Below, piece after piece: positions 34,119 through 45,540 of a stretch of DNA of 64,000 bases. The translations under genes were made by a program, and so were the position numbers. The notes under the pieces were generated by a model. It saw nothing but the letters and a program-made list of their open reading frames with translations, was not told where the DNA came from and made no database searches. Position 1 is the stretch's first letter. Every line of letters begins with the position of its first letter. The DNA lies in assembly GCA_001972305.1 (NCBI GenBank), contig BDDD01000421.1, positions 124,001 to 188,000 on the forward strand, read 5' to 3'. Origin of the DNA: Cephalotus follicularis. Lineage: Eukaryota > Streptophyta > Magnoliopsida > Oxalidales > Cephalotaceae.

Positions 34119-36288
34119 ACAATTCGGTTTTTGGTTGGACCGTATTTTTTAGGTCTATCTGAAGTTCGAACTGATATTTTTTTCTTTTTTAATTTTCAGA
34201 ACCGAAAACCGAACTAATCAAACCAATTTTTCTTTTCGGTTCGATTCGATTCGATTGGTTGATTTTCAGTCAATTTTGCACACACCAATCTAGATACGTT
34301 AAATATACAAGTGGTAAGAAAACAAAAACAACTACAACTTGAAGTTCATGACATTAAAGATCTCTAGGAGAGAAGAAATTCTTGACACAGAATAATGATG
34401 AGAAACCCAATTGACCAACTAATAGTTTTTACATTGGAGTATACATAAGCCTAAGGAAGACAATATCATTAGTTGAGCTTGATTGAGGTTTAGTTCCTTG
34501 GGCTGAATACGTACTAACCTAAAGAACATATAAACAGGGCTGACTGTTCCTGTGTCAAGAGCAAACACCTAGTTATAATGATTCAACCCATGAAGAATGG
34601 AACTCAGAGATTTGCAAGAAGGGAGCAATTTTGTATTCATTAAGTTCATAACAAAAGAAATAATACATTAGATCTAATAGACAAAAGCAGGCATTCTCTT
34701 TTCCTTTGCTTATTTTTTTTTCTACTCCAATTATTAATCATGACCGTAGTCCAACATTCAATGAAATTCCCACAGCTTCAGAATGAAAATGAACATGGCT
34801 ACTTCTCTAATAGCTAGAAGATTTTCCATATATATATATATATATATATAATACGTCAATATGAATCTTATAAAGATCATGTCCATGAAGTGACAGTGTA
34901 ATTGAAACATCAAGTTTCCAAGGTTTCCAAAATGCTGTTGTCTTTCATGGTTCAAGTAGTCTGTAGTCATGTAATAACATTACCTGTATTGTATTCCTGG
35001 GGCTGCAGCTGCTTGGCCCGGGCTTTGTCAGTTAACTCCTTCCATTTTCTTGACAATGAATAAATATCAACCTAAAATAATAGCAGAAGTGCCCTTTCAA
35101 TTTAATAAAACAGTTCTTTTGAAAATAGAAACATGATGCCAGAGAGTCAATTGGCAATAACCTTATCTGCATCCTGAAGCACAGGCGTAATCAACCCACC
35201 ATCCACAGCCACAGCAACTGCAATGTTGATGCTACTATTATATGTAAAGCTCTTACCATCTCTACAACTAGAATTTACAACATGATGTTTGACCAAAGCA
35301 AGAGCTGTTGCCTTGGCGAGCAATGCTGTCATTGTTACTCCCTTCGACTTAATCTAAGCATAAAACAAAAAACGGCATTATTAATCAACTAACAGAAAAT
35401 AAATAAAGGAAATGAGCATTAATCAAGAATGCATTAACAAAAAGGGTGGGTTACCTTCTTATACAAGGCCTCAAGCGCATCAGTGGTTATAGTGTACCCA
35501 ACTCTAAATGTGGGCACGGCCAAACTGTCCACCATGTTCCTACTCACAGCACTCTGCATTGTGGTAAAGGGAACCACCGTCACCGGTGCAACAACGGCGG
35601 GCTCCACCGTCGTCTGCTTGGAAGCAGAAGAAGTAGCAACCGCCCTCTCAACATCCTTGGCCACAATCCTTCCCATGGGCCCACTTCCCGCCACTCCCGC
35701 CAACTCCACCTTCAACTCCTTAGCCAATTTCTTCGCGAAAGGCGACGCCACTACTCTCTTCCCGCCCTCCGAAGCCGGATGCACAGCCGACCCCACAACC
35801 ACCACCGGAGCGGGCGCCACCACCACAGGCTGCTCTTGCTCCGGACTCTCCGTCCTCACAGCTTCCGGTGCTGCTATTGCTGTCGATGACGAAGAAGAAG
35901 AATTTGCTTTCGCCTTGGCTTCCTGGATTTCCGCCTCGCTCTCGGCCAAAAGCGCGATAGCAGAACCAACGGCGGCGACAGCGCCTTCGTCGACCATGAT
36001 TGCGGCGAGATAGCCGTCGTAGAAGGTCTCGACGTCCATGTCGGCCTTATCGGACTCGACGACGACGACGCTCTCGCCCTTGGAGAGCTTGTCGCCCTCG
36101 GATTTGACCCAGGAGACGATCTTGCCCTCGGTCATAGTGGAGCTCAAAGCGGGCATGAAGATCTCCCGGATCTTAGCATGGACTCTGTGATCCTTGGAGA
36201 TGTTGAGCCAAGTTGATGGGATATTAGGAGGAGTAAGGCGGAGATTGTTACATGAGGGGAGGAATGTGGTTTGGAGGAGGTGTGCCAT
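29354..36288 (-). CDS. EMB3003: Plastid pyruvate dehydrogenase E2 subunit (dihydrolipoamide acetyltransferase), EMB3003-like
   Basis: It transfers acetyl groups from E1 to CoA in the chloroplast pyruvate dehydrogenase complex, feeding fatty-acid synthesis. Exons on the minus strand: 36288-35455, 35353-35162, 35071-34984, 29846-29776, 29650-29567, 29458-29354. All introns are GT-AG and the phases join to 457 codons, near the usual ~460-480. Residues 1-38 look like a transit peptide. The lipoyl domain is at about 40-115, with the lipoylated Lys81 in ESDKADMDV. The E3-binding domain is at about 180-215 (SPFAKKLAKELKVELAGV). The catalytic domain runs from about 236 and ends with His430 in TADHRVIYGAD. 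The ATG at 36288 starts the conserved AHLLQTTFLPS; the frame is also open upstream but unlike the family. Wording is closer to EMB3003 than LTA2. It appears intact. Confidence 0.95.
31575..33700 (+). pseudogene. Copia gag-protease-integrase pseudogene
   Basis: Gag begins at the ATG at 31575. A zinc knuckle CTHCQRNGHPVDHC is seen at about 32519-32560. The protease reads HWVIDLGTTHHITGD where DSGATHH is expected, so the catalytic motif is lost. Integrase keeps LVHSDVWDP, FVTFIDDYT and, after a TAA at 33523, VNNAHEYF, where the second catalytic Asp has become Asn. The Glu region is scrambled by stops at about 33640-33680 and homology ends near 33700. Many frameshifts. It is antisense to the host gene, so host pre-mRNA carries its complement. 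Confidence 0.8.
31776..32020 (+). repeat. 125-bp tandem duplication within copia gag
   Basis: Copy 1 (31776-31900) and copy 2 (31901 to about 32020) each begin GTGAGTGGAAGGCCACAAAT and differ at only a few bases. The duplication is therefore younger than the decay of the rest of the element. Confidence 0.9.
34083..34116. repeat. (AT)n microsatellite in intron 3
   Basis: An uninterrupted AT run of about 34 bp. A similar (TA)n run lies at about 34829-34851, near exon 3. Confidence 0.95.
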
Positions 36289-37466
36289 TGTGCTAATCAA
36301 ATAATGCACTCTTCTTCTTTTCTTCTTTTGTAGTTTTTGAGTCACAAAACCAAGAGAAATATATGTAATGTATGGGACAATCTACTCTGCTTTCTTCTCG
36401 AGAGTATCGAAAAGTGGCGGAGGTTTCAACTACTTTACCGGCGAATGAGATGACGAGGATGCGTCATGTGTTACTTTTTTTTTAGTTTCATTTTTGCCCA
36501 AATCTAAAAGCTTTCATTTTGGTCTCGATAGTTTCTATCAATTTCAATTTCAGTTCTCGGTTATCACTCCGTTAGAGAGACCGTTAAAGCAGAGTCAAAA
36601 TAGCATTATTTTAATATAATTAGTTGTTTATATTATTTTTCTTGATATACAATTTTTGTTCTTTAAATAATATGTGAAGAAAAAGTTGTGATTGATATAA
36701 GGGTTTAGTCCTCAATTCCTTAATTGGCCTTTTTAAGTGCTATATGTTGACCTTCGTATGGACAATGCACTCCACTTGTAAGTGAAACTGGGTCACCACG
36801 ATAATTTCACTTACAAGTGGGGTTAACACCCAACCCCACTTGTAACAAAAATTAGGGTTGGTATCGGCCTTAATCTTTTTTATAAGTGGGATCGGTCATC
36901 GTCCTTGCTCATAACAATAATTGGGGGCGACAATCTATCTAATTGTAAAGTTTTTTGAGATTGGTGGTTGATCCCAATTGCTCTGGAAAAAAGAGAGGGG
37001 AAAAAACATAAATATATTTACATGTGCTTTTGGAATGAATTCTGGTCAAGACGCCTCATTTTATTCTCTGAAACTGGGGACTTATATGATACCAAAAATT
37101 TACATTTTACTTTGACACATGCCGCGATCCTGGAGGGACATATACAACAACATTTGACATATGACTTAGGAATATACCCAATGCTAGACACTCACCACCC
37201 GGAATATTCTGTGTCATAATTACAACACTTACCCATCAAGAGAGAAAATGATAAATGTACGAGGTAATAATGACAAGAGTCTCCTACTATAAAAGGCTTG
37301 ATAGCACAATTCCCAATGTATATTCTCTTTACAATTTGCTCCCTTTATATGGCTTTATCAAGCTATTTCTCTCTCTAAAAAGGGCTAATTTAAATATTAG
37401 AGAGTACTCTTGGAAATAAAACTTAAGATTACCCTTCTCATTGGTGTTGTGCTAGCAGGTAACTAC
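36289..37466. other. Upstream region of the plastid E2 gene
   Basis: The first 50 bp are purine-rich on the minus strand (AAGAAGAAAAGAAGAAGAG, a typical plant 5' UTR composition). No clear TATA box was found. From about 36500 the wording (CATTTTGGTCTCGATAGTTTC...CAGTTCTCGGTTATCACTCCG) resembles dispersed repeats. The ORF at 36968-37219 shows no recognisable domain and I do not call it a gene. Confidence 0.5.
36772..36820. repeat. 16-bp perfect inverted repeat with 17-nt loop
   Basis: CCACTTGTAAGTGAAA at 36772-36787 is the exact reverse complement of 36805-36820. A further partial copy CCCCACTTGTAAC lies at about 36834-36846. It would form a strong hairpin, and may be the core of a small palindromic transposon. 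Confidence 0.85.
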
Positions 37467-37700
37467 TGTTAGGAATAAGTACTGTAAGTCATGTTGTATA
37501 TGATGTTTAATATTGTGTTTGTAATATAAATATTCTGATTCAATAAATGTTCTTTTATAAATTATGCTTTAAGTTCATTTACATGCTTTGATATTAATAT
37601 ATGTATGTTATAATGGATGTACAAAGGGTATAGCTCGAGGACGAGTATCATGATGCGATTATGCAATGAGAGTTAGAACCTCCATAAGCTTTACTCTTAA
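37467..37700 (+). repeat. Possible 5' end of a copia LTR
   Basis: TGTTAGGAATAAGTACTGTAA, followed by CAATAAATGTTCTTTTATAAAT, parallels the start of the LTR at 61113 (TGTTAGAGATAAAGTCC...CAATAAAGATG). The 3' limit is unclear and no partner LTR or TSD was found. Confidence 0.4.
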
Positions 37701-39219
37701 ACCTTTCTTGCCGTAGGATTACATATTTTAGACTTATTTGATCTAGATGTTGGTTTCTGTACAAAGTGGTTATATTAACTCCTTAATCTAACCATTTCAT
37801 GTAATCCTAGGGGAAATGGATTAACAATTATAAAAGCCTGTGTCAAGATCTATTTGATCAACACTTTGATATACAAAATAAAAGAGAAGAGAGGAAGAAT
37901 GAATTCAAATTTACTTGGTTGATTTTTTACTCCTTTTCTTTTCAAATCCTATTTCACATCAAGGCACTTTGAGAAGCAAAAATTATGCTTTCTCCAAGTA
38001 CTCCAACCAAGAGAGATGACAAAGGATCAAAGCGAGAGAGTGGTAAAACATTTTGGCCAAAAAGACTTGGAGAATGCTAGTTATCTTTTGTAATGTCTTC
38101 TAGCTTTTTCTAGTAAATCCCTTGAGCCATTCTCACGTCGATCACTTTATATTTATATTAAGTGATGGGTCAAGCTTTACTACCTTTAACATTACCTAGT
38201 CAAAGATAGATATGTTATGAGAATAGTCAACATAATTAATCTCATTAATCAAGTTTATCGCATAAGCATATTCAATTACACTGATCACATTAGTATTATT
38301 AATTAGGGAAAACCCTAATTTAATTCCCTCTCCAATTCATTTATATTCTCACACTTGTATAGCGTGTGACTCTATGGGTTCATAATTACCCTGATCATAG
38401 GATTAATCGTAACACTTACGATTCTCCAATCAGTTATTCCTAATCATATTAGAAATTTCTAATTGAAAAATAGAATTGAACCATGATTTTAATTCTTTAT
38501 TAAATGAGATTAATAATCAGTTAATCACCCTACTGATCAACACTTACATCTAGCAATGCATATTGACTCTCAAGTAATATGAATTAATCTCGAACCTCAA
38601 ACTACAGTTTACGTGTACGTATAATACCTCTACCGACAATGCTTGAATTAAACATAGGGCATGGATAACGTCAAGCCCTAATTATTTAATTCTTTAAATT
38701 GATATATCAGGTAATTAGCTATTACCATCAAATTAGAAAACCCTTTCTAACAATCTTATCTCTGTTATTAGAAACCACTTTCATTTTGATTAGAAAATCT
38801 TACAGCTAAGCTACTTAAGCATAATCTCCCTTTACTAGGAGCAGTAAATCTCATATTGTACATTCACATATCTCCATGCATAATTTACCATGCCCAACTA
38901 ATACCTGTAAACTCTCTGTGGTTAGGAAACGTATTTAAGTATCATCAAGATATGATATCTTACACACAAGACATCAAGTGGTCGCTCATGCCTAAGTTCA
39001 CTTACATAACTGCTATACAAGAAACTTGTTTGACATGTAAGTAAAACTTCATACAAGACTTCTTACTGCGAGTCACTTCAGTGAACTCATAACATTATGA
39101 ACACCCATGCGTATGCCATATAGTCACTACATAATGACTTGTGAGATCAGTCAACATCTTCAACGAGCTAGTATACAACGTGAGAGTCTAATTGGATTAT
39201 ATATGTCCCATGTATATAA

Positions 39220-41443
39220 TGTTGGGAATGGTACAACATTCCCGGAGCCTAACCGGACCATGGGTGTAACAAGGTGCAAACAAAATTTTTTATAACATGG
39301 CAGCGGAAAAACAAATTACTAATATCCACAAACAGTTCCAATCTAGCAACACAGGTCACAAGGAACACCACAACATAGGCATAGTTGAATTGGTATCACC
39401 TATACATTCAAAGGTGATGCACAAACATGGCAACAAATAGAGACAAGGAGTTCATATCGTATGATGATGGCTCCTTCTTTCTTTGCCGGTTCACGCTTGC
39501 GTAGACTCCCTTGGTGTTCTCTTCCAAGCCAAACTCTCACTGCTCCAACCAGCAAACCCCTCAGGCCAGCAAGAAAGACTATCAATGTTTTGCTCCCTCT
39601 CTCTCTCAAAACTCACCAAGAGAAGATTGAGATTAACTAAGATAGTTAATAACAATCCACCCTAGATAAGTAATCAACATGGTGAAGAAATCTCAGAAGG
39701 AAATTGCATAGAAAAGCTCTCTGTCAATACCCGAATTTTTTCACACTAACATGCCAACCTCTTTCTCTCCTTTTTGTTGCATGCCACAAGCCTAGCTTCT
39801 AGCATCCCACACCCCTACTCATACATCATTTTGGATCATGGTGTTTCCACTAAGAAAAACACAAGTCCATGATCCCAAAAGCATGCTCCCATCAAGCACG
39901 GACAGGAGAAAACACGCTGGGAGTGGGAGAGAGAATCTCGCGCATGTCGCGCGCCCACGTTAGGCACCCGCATAAAAGGTCTAAGCGTCGACACTTTTCC
40001 AAAAGCGTTGACTCTTAGACAGGTTAAGCGTCGACGCTTTTCCACAAGGCATTGACTCTTAGACGTGGCTTGAGCGTCGACGCTTTTCCAAAAGGCGTCG
40101 ACGCTTTGATGGCTGGTCATACAAATTGTGTCTAACTCTTACTTAAATCAGTCCAACTCATTTTAATATTAGCACATTTTCCTTCGAATATTGATTAAGT
40201 AAGATCAAGAAAATGTGTTTCCACAAATTACAAAATCAACCTAACCGATATTTAATTTTATAAATTTCATCAAGACTTAATATGTCCAACATATTTATGA
40301 ACTAATCATTATCGGACAGGGACCTTATAAAATCTTGGTTATAATTGGTGGTGTTCATAAATTATCGAAATGCCCCTAGGGTTCGGTCAAGCCATTCTAA
40401 ATAGTCTCAGACCTATTTAAATGCTCATAGAATAATATCAAATATTATCCAGATGGAAAAAATTAATCTAATTAATTTTCTCATAATTTATTACACACCG
40501 CCATAACGCGAGACTTTCTAAGTTGTCAGTTCGCGTTTACTATAATCCCTTGTCATGCTTGACCTCGATTGAGGGTTATGGTAAGGATACATGTCAACCC
40601 TAGATAATACCTCAATGCTTACAATATCTGATTATTATTAGGACCTTTGGTAAACTCTCCAAAAATCTAATTTCCAGTCCACCTCAACTTTGGTCAAGGA
40701 TTTCATAAGTCCACAGTACAATCAGACTGTGATAGAGCCGATCACGCTCAGGTGTGACAATTCCTTATTGCGCACTCGCTTACATTCGTATAGATTCAAT
40801 CATACCCAAAGACCACACGATTGTCAGCCTTGCGCAAGAACTGGGTAAGGTGGAGATCAAAGTATAACCGTCTCAATACAATATAGAGCAGTCGCTCAGG
40901 TCTAAGGATCAGAAAAGATCAAAAAACTCACTAAGTGACTAGAACTTATACACAACCGCAACAAGTAGGAGTCACTACTGATATGAGAATAGCGACTATC
41001 CAAACAGTGTCTCCTACGCGGGTTCAGTTTAGTGTACACGCTCTCAACGCGCACCCCGTATTTGTCCTAGTGTCCCAACACAGATGGTAGTGAGAGTATC
41101 CATCCTCCAATTCCAAAAGCAGGCAACATACGCGCAAGTCTATCCTCCGGTTCACTAATGCGCACAAAGTGAACCTATGACTTGGAACTAATTCGACATA
41201 AGGAATAAGGTAGCCAATCTCACTGCCTCCATGCTTGGCATCCAACCTTATGTCAGGGCATCACAAGCGTAAGTAGATTTATAATAACTACTTCGATTAT
41301 ATGATAAAACACAAGTGATGTTGCCGTATAAAATAATAAACAAAGTAGCACATGTCATATATAAGGAATAAGATTGTTTATATACATAGATAGATACAAA
41401 ATGAAAGCCGGTCCATTGGCTTGCCTGGTCATCCTATCTAACA
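39220..41443 (-). mobile_element. Copia solo LTR
   Basis: Plus reading starts TGTTGGGAATGG and ends ATCTAACA. Perfect 5-bp duplications TATAA lie at 39215-39219 and 41444-41448. It is the inverted homologue of 13043-13549 plus 16062-17311 and more distantly related to the LTRs at 13550 and 21137. It contains a GCGTCGACGC array at 39981-40112. No gene was found inside. Confidence 0.9.
39981..40112 (-). repeat. GCGTCGACGC-type motif array in a copia solo LTR
   Basis: In 130 bp there are seven units of 20-25 bp. Four hold GTCGAC (AAGCGTCGACACTTTTCC, AAGCGTCGACGCTTTTCC, GAGCGTCGACGCTTTTCC, GGCGTCGACGCTTTG) and they alternate with CGTTGACTCTTAGAC-type units. This is the most regular of the arrays. 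Confidence 0.85.
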
Positions 41444-41665
41444 TATAATCCCACGACTAAGAAGATTCTAGAATAAAGCATACATATGTGCTAAGTCTCA
41501 TAGCATGATCTCACCATGGACTTAGTCATCATACTTTATTCTATGGACATTCATTGATTATAAATATACAAATAAAAATGAACAACTGCCATTGATTAAT
41601 AAGAACATCCTTTATTGAACATTAATGTCATTACAAACTATTATTATTACAAGATAATCTATTTT

Positions 41666-43164
41666 GGATGTGTTTATTTATGTAGAGAACTGAGTAATAC
41701 AAATGGTAGTTAAGTACGAAACTGGTAAGCACAGGGATAGTTATTGAGAAAGACTGAGGGGAAAAGAGAAGTATTTTCTTAGGGGTTTTCAAAACTTGGA
41801 ACAAAGATCACTAGCGTTGTGTTCTTACTTTGTTAGAGGTTTCTCCCTTTGTCTTGTATATCCTTCTTGTAACTTGGAGGCCCCTATTTATAAAGTGTTA
41901 TCCTCTCTGTTTTGGTTACAGAAAAGTTATCCAAAAAGAGATCATCTTCACATATTCATCCGAATTTGAACGTTATCAACACTTAATTATGATCAAGCTC
42001 TATCCCTAGAAAATAGGCCCACGCGATTATCCTTTGAGATCAAAGGGCGTGCTACAAAGTTGGCTTACTGTTTTAGCTGCCTAACCAAAACCCTCAATAA
42101 GGATCCCTGAATGGTTAAGTAAGAAGAGCATTTACGACAACTTTAAGTACGTACTTAACTGAGTCACTAGGCGAGAAGGGAATTTACGACCGTTTGGAGT
42201 ACCCAGTGATAATGCACCATTTAGAACTCTGTTCAAGTCCTAAGGGAAAAATAGGGGGCGCATGGTAATTCATGGCCAAATCACTCGATTTATCATGGAA
42301 TGAGCTTGAGAAAGTGCATGAAGATTCATAGCCAGATCACTCAATTCATCGTGGAATGAGCTTGACACGGCGCACGAAACATCTCCCATGGCTTAATATA
42401 TGAGATTTTAGGCCTACTATGGTCATGACAAGGCGCATAGTTCCTTTATGACGATATCTTGAATGCATAAATGCGTCATGTAGTCATGGTGAAATATGAG
42501 ATTAACGCTTCCCCCAATGTGAGAATCTTCGTTCCAAGAGATAGATATTGAGATAGTACCATATGAGGCATCGAGGTGCTCTTCAAGGTTATTCATTGCT
42601 CATTTACGGAAGCATATGACAAAATATTAATTGGAGAACCCTCTAGTATATGCTGATTAGTCCTTTTGACCAACATAGCGCTTCATGACATTTCAATACA
42701 ACACCCTGATGATTTTCTACGTCTAAACATTAGGCCCTTGCACTGGGATCATAATGGTTGAATGGTCTGGGTGTACTATATATTCATAGAACCAGATGAA
42801 ATTTCCCTTCCTTCGGTCCATTTGGGACCTCGTGGCAAGGCAACGAGTTTTAACTTCTTAAGGCAGTTGCTACTCAAAATATCCACTACCAGTAGTTTAA
42901 ACTGTACAACTAGTGTTGTCAAGGACTTGCTCGAGGACTATGGAAATCTTAGCTTGGTATTTGGGTTCAACGTTTCTTGGGTAAAGGAAGGCATTGAAAA
43001 GATTTTTGATGCGCTGAAGAGAAGAATAAGGCGTAGATTGAAAAAGACATGGAGAGGATTCGAGAGGATCTTGCCAAGGTGAATGTGTTGATAAGGGAGT
43101 CGATAGCCATGTTGAGGGACTTAAAGAGAGAAGAAAGTATTATACCTCAAGATGTGCCGTTGAA
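41666..43164. other. Unassigned repeat-like region
   Basis: About 41700-42060 looks like LTR sequence read in reverse (CCTATTTATAAAGTG near 41881, a minus-strand TATA box). At 42275-42383 a ~57-bp unit with TGGAATGAGCTTGA occurs twice. The ORF at 42762-43082 (106 aa, basic C-terminus RRIRRRLKKTWRGF) has no domain I recognise and may be the tail of an old element gene. No boundaries could be defined. Confidence 0.5.
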
Positions 43165-43671
43165 CCTCGATTTCTCGATAAAGTAGATCATAAGAGCACT
43201 AATGACACTTGCTAATTTCTAGGCAATATGCTTATATATTGGTTTAGTAAGAAACAAAATTCGATAGCATTATCCACTACCGAAGCCGAGTATGTTGTGA
43301 TTGGAAGTTGTTGTGCACAAGCACTTTGGATGAAACAACAACTTTAGAGCTATGGTTTTAATTTTCATAATGTGCCCATAAAATGTGATAACACAATCTC
43401 TATTTTCTTAGCTAAAAATATGGTGCATCACTCTAGAACAAAGCATATAGATATTATATTTCATTTCATAAGTGATCACATTGAAAAAGGAGATGTCGTT
43501 TTAATGTTTGTACCAACGCAAGATCAAATTATGAACATCTTCACCAAACCGCTTGATGAACAATCGTTCTCTAATCTTATAAGGGAATTGGGTTTATGTG
43601 ACATTGATCAAATGTTTATATGTGATATCTATTGTGTGTTTCAATATGCTTTTGCTTGTAACTTTGATTGA
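43165..43671 (+). pseudogene. Copia RNase H fragment
   Basis: In broken frames it reads FLGNMLIYWFSKKQNSIAL, then STTEAEYVVIGSCCAQALWM, IKCDNTISIFLAKN, HHSRTKHIDI and IFTKPLDEQSFSNLIRELG, the standard end of plant copia pol. The RT proper is absent to the left. Stop codons lie at 43193-43240 and 43345. Confidence 0.88.
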
Positions 43672-43979
43672 TAATGTTATTCATGATTGTGACACTCATC
43701 ACTTACACTATACATTCATTGCACTCATAAGGTTTTCGAGGCTTGAGAAGTGTGCATGAGAAAAAAATTTAAATGAACTTTGAAAAATCGTTTGTAAAAT
43801 TTAAGTTGAGTTTATGAAATTCTTTGTCATTAAGGAAGTGTTAATTGACTTTCGTACTACAATAAAAAATTTTGAGGATAAAACCTTGAAAAACACAAAA
43901 TTTCAATGCAAAAGATCAAAAACATAATTTTTGGTCAAGACATAGTATTTTTGCTGTTAAAGTGGTGTTTTCTGGAAAT

Positions 43980-44115
43980 TTGCAGACAAAGCACCGACGC
44001 TTAGAAATTACATATATCTAAGCACCGACGGTTAGAAGAGTTTTTGAAAATCTGTATAACTGTAGGTTAAGCGTCGAAGCCTAGAACTTAAGCGTCACCG
44101 CTTAGATCAGGTTAT
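43980..44115 (+). repeat. Short group of AAGCACCGACGCTTAG-type motifs between pol and env-like ORF
   Basis: Units AAGCACCGACGCTTAG, AAGCACCGACGGTTAG, AAGCGTCGAAGCCTAG and AAGCGTCACCGCTTAG occur in about 130 bp. Unlike the other arrays they are internal to the element, upstream of the env-like ORF. They could belong to a promoter for a subgenomic transcript; that is inference. Confidence 0.65.
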
Positions 44116-44308
44116 TCACTTAAAAAGCAGCCTGTCTCTTCAGTTTTTTTAAAACCCTAACTTTTCTAAACACAAAATCCTCCCGATTTCACTCTCAAAA
44201 ACCACCGAAACCTTAAAATCAACACTCTAAATCACATCATACCTCCATTTCGCATCATCATATAGCATCATTTCATCACCTTCCTCATCATTCAAGCATC
44301 AAATCACA

Positions 44309-45540
44309 ATGCCAAGAACCAAAAGACCAAATGTTGAGGGAGAAACTTCAAGGGGCAGAGGAACTCGAACAAAGAGGCTAGCGAGGGCGGAGAGACAAGT
44401 GCCACAACCTGAGGTTGGTGCCAATGGAACAAGGTATCCCCAAGCTTACTTTGATAGAAGGATTTTAGTTGGAAAAATCTTGGATTTTGAGTTTTGCTCC
44501 CCTGAGGGTTTCCTAATTGTTGAATGGTTAAATATACTAGAGTTGGCACCTCTCTTCACGATTAACTTGTCACACTATTCGTATTTGATGAAAGAGTTCA
44601 ATGCTAATTGTATCATAAATAGTAGATTGGTTATTAGCACCCATGTCAAAGGAATTGTTATAAAATTGACTTCTGGGATTCTAGGGTCTATATTGAATAT
44701 TCCTACAGATGGTACCATCAGTTAGTCTCATAGGGATTGGGTGGAAGATGATGGTTTTGACGAGGAGGAATGTGTGCATCTATTGTCCGGAAACAATTCC
44801 GAAGTAGCGGAGAAAATGCTATCAAGGAATTTGAATCTCAATTACCACTTTCTACATTGTGCCATCTCCACACATATACTTTCGAAAGCCGATGGTGATG
44901 ATGAGATTACTCATATGGAAGCTTTTACCATGTATCACATCATAACGGGAAGATGAATCAATGTGTCATTGCTCCTTCTTAGACACATGAGGACCATGCA
45001 AGTAAAAGAGAAGGCCCAACTTCCCTATGGTAATATTGTGACAAAGATACTCCAACACTTTGGAGTCCTTATGGAAGGCAAAATTCATCTTTCTTTTTAA
45101 CCATCAAACACATGGAAAAGGAACTCTTGGTAGAACCGGTTTCAAGAAGCATAAAATGTTTGGAACTTAGATTCCTAGAGATGTCGCTTTGAATGAGATT
45201 GAGCAAGCACAAGATGAAGAAGGGGAAGGAAAATATAATATAGAACCGGAAAGTCAATCAATCGCCCACCGTTGCTCCCACAATTAGATCCTACTCAATA
45301 TCTCTTCAAGACATCTTCATCAAGTTCTTATCCATTGAAAATGAGATAAAGAGAAGGCAAAAAAGGTTGGAAATGAAATTGATCAAGAAAGGGTTAATAA
45401 GTGATGAAGATGTCTCTCCATCATCAAGTCAAGGAACTGAGCACTTTGAAGAAGAAAATCAAGAGGAAGGAAATGGCAATGAAGACTTTGAATTGGTGAA
45501 GATGATCAAGAAGGAGATGATAGGATGGATGATGACTAGC
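44309..45540 (+). pseudogene. SIRE env-like ORF (putative plant transposon protein)
   Basis: The ATG at 44309 starts a basic N-terminus (MPRTKRPN, GRGTRTKRLARAERQ). Conserved-looking blocks follow: LMKEFNANCIINSR, VKGIVIKLTSGILGSILNIP and, further on, LPYGNIVTKILQHFGV, typical of the env-like/putative plant transposon protein family of SIRE elements. In-frame stops at 44723-44725 and 44954-44956 and frameshifts after 45100 break it. The tail (45367-45540) is acidic with Glu/Asp runs. Position after pol supports the call. The role of such ORFs is unproven; no clear signal peptide is seen. Confidence 0.75.

Larger units (their letters stand above)
29847..34983 (-). other. Intron 3 of the plastid E2 gene, expanded by transposons
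   Basis: The other four introns are 317 bp or less (35354-35454, 35072-35161, 29651-29775, 29459-29566), but this one is 5137 bp. It starts GTAATG after the AATACAG exon end and finishes TTTGTAG. It contains the copia relic at 30725-33700 on the opposite strand, AT microsatellites at 34083-34116 and 34829-34851, and two unassigned repeat-like stretches. One (about 30600-30724) has the words GTGTTTGGTAG and AAATTGGAGGG often seen in plant MITEs. The other (34120-34275) is full of CGGTTTTTGGTT / AACCGAAAACCG words. Ends for these two could not be defined. Confidence 0.85.
37901..41665 (-). mobile_element. Truncated copia LTR (minus), split by a nested solo LTR
   Basis: The pieces at about 38100-39219 and 41444-41665 match the reverse complement of the LTR at 61113-62858. 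Matching blocks are the ATAGCGTGTGACTCTATGGGTTC region near 38350, the CATCTAGCAATGCAT...GTAATATGAATTA region near 38545-38590, and the CAATAAAGGATGTTCTTATTAA region at about 41596-41620 (read on minus). A minus-strand TATA-like run lies at about 38146-38160. Both outer ends are indistinct; the low end in particular is approximate. Confidence 0.6.

Noticed and set aside
35446-36013. Long plus-strand ORFs opposite exon 1 of the plastid E2 gene
   Set aside because: They are antisense shadows of a GC-rich, Ala/Val/Ser-rich coding exon; composition explains the open frames.
42762-43082. Possible small host gene (106 aa)
   Set aside because: No domain recognised, no splice context, and repeats on both sides; kept only as part of an unassigned region.
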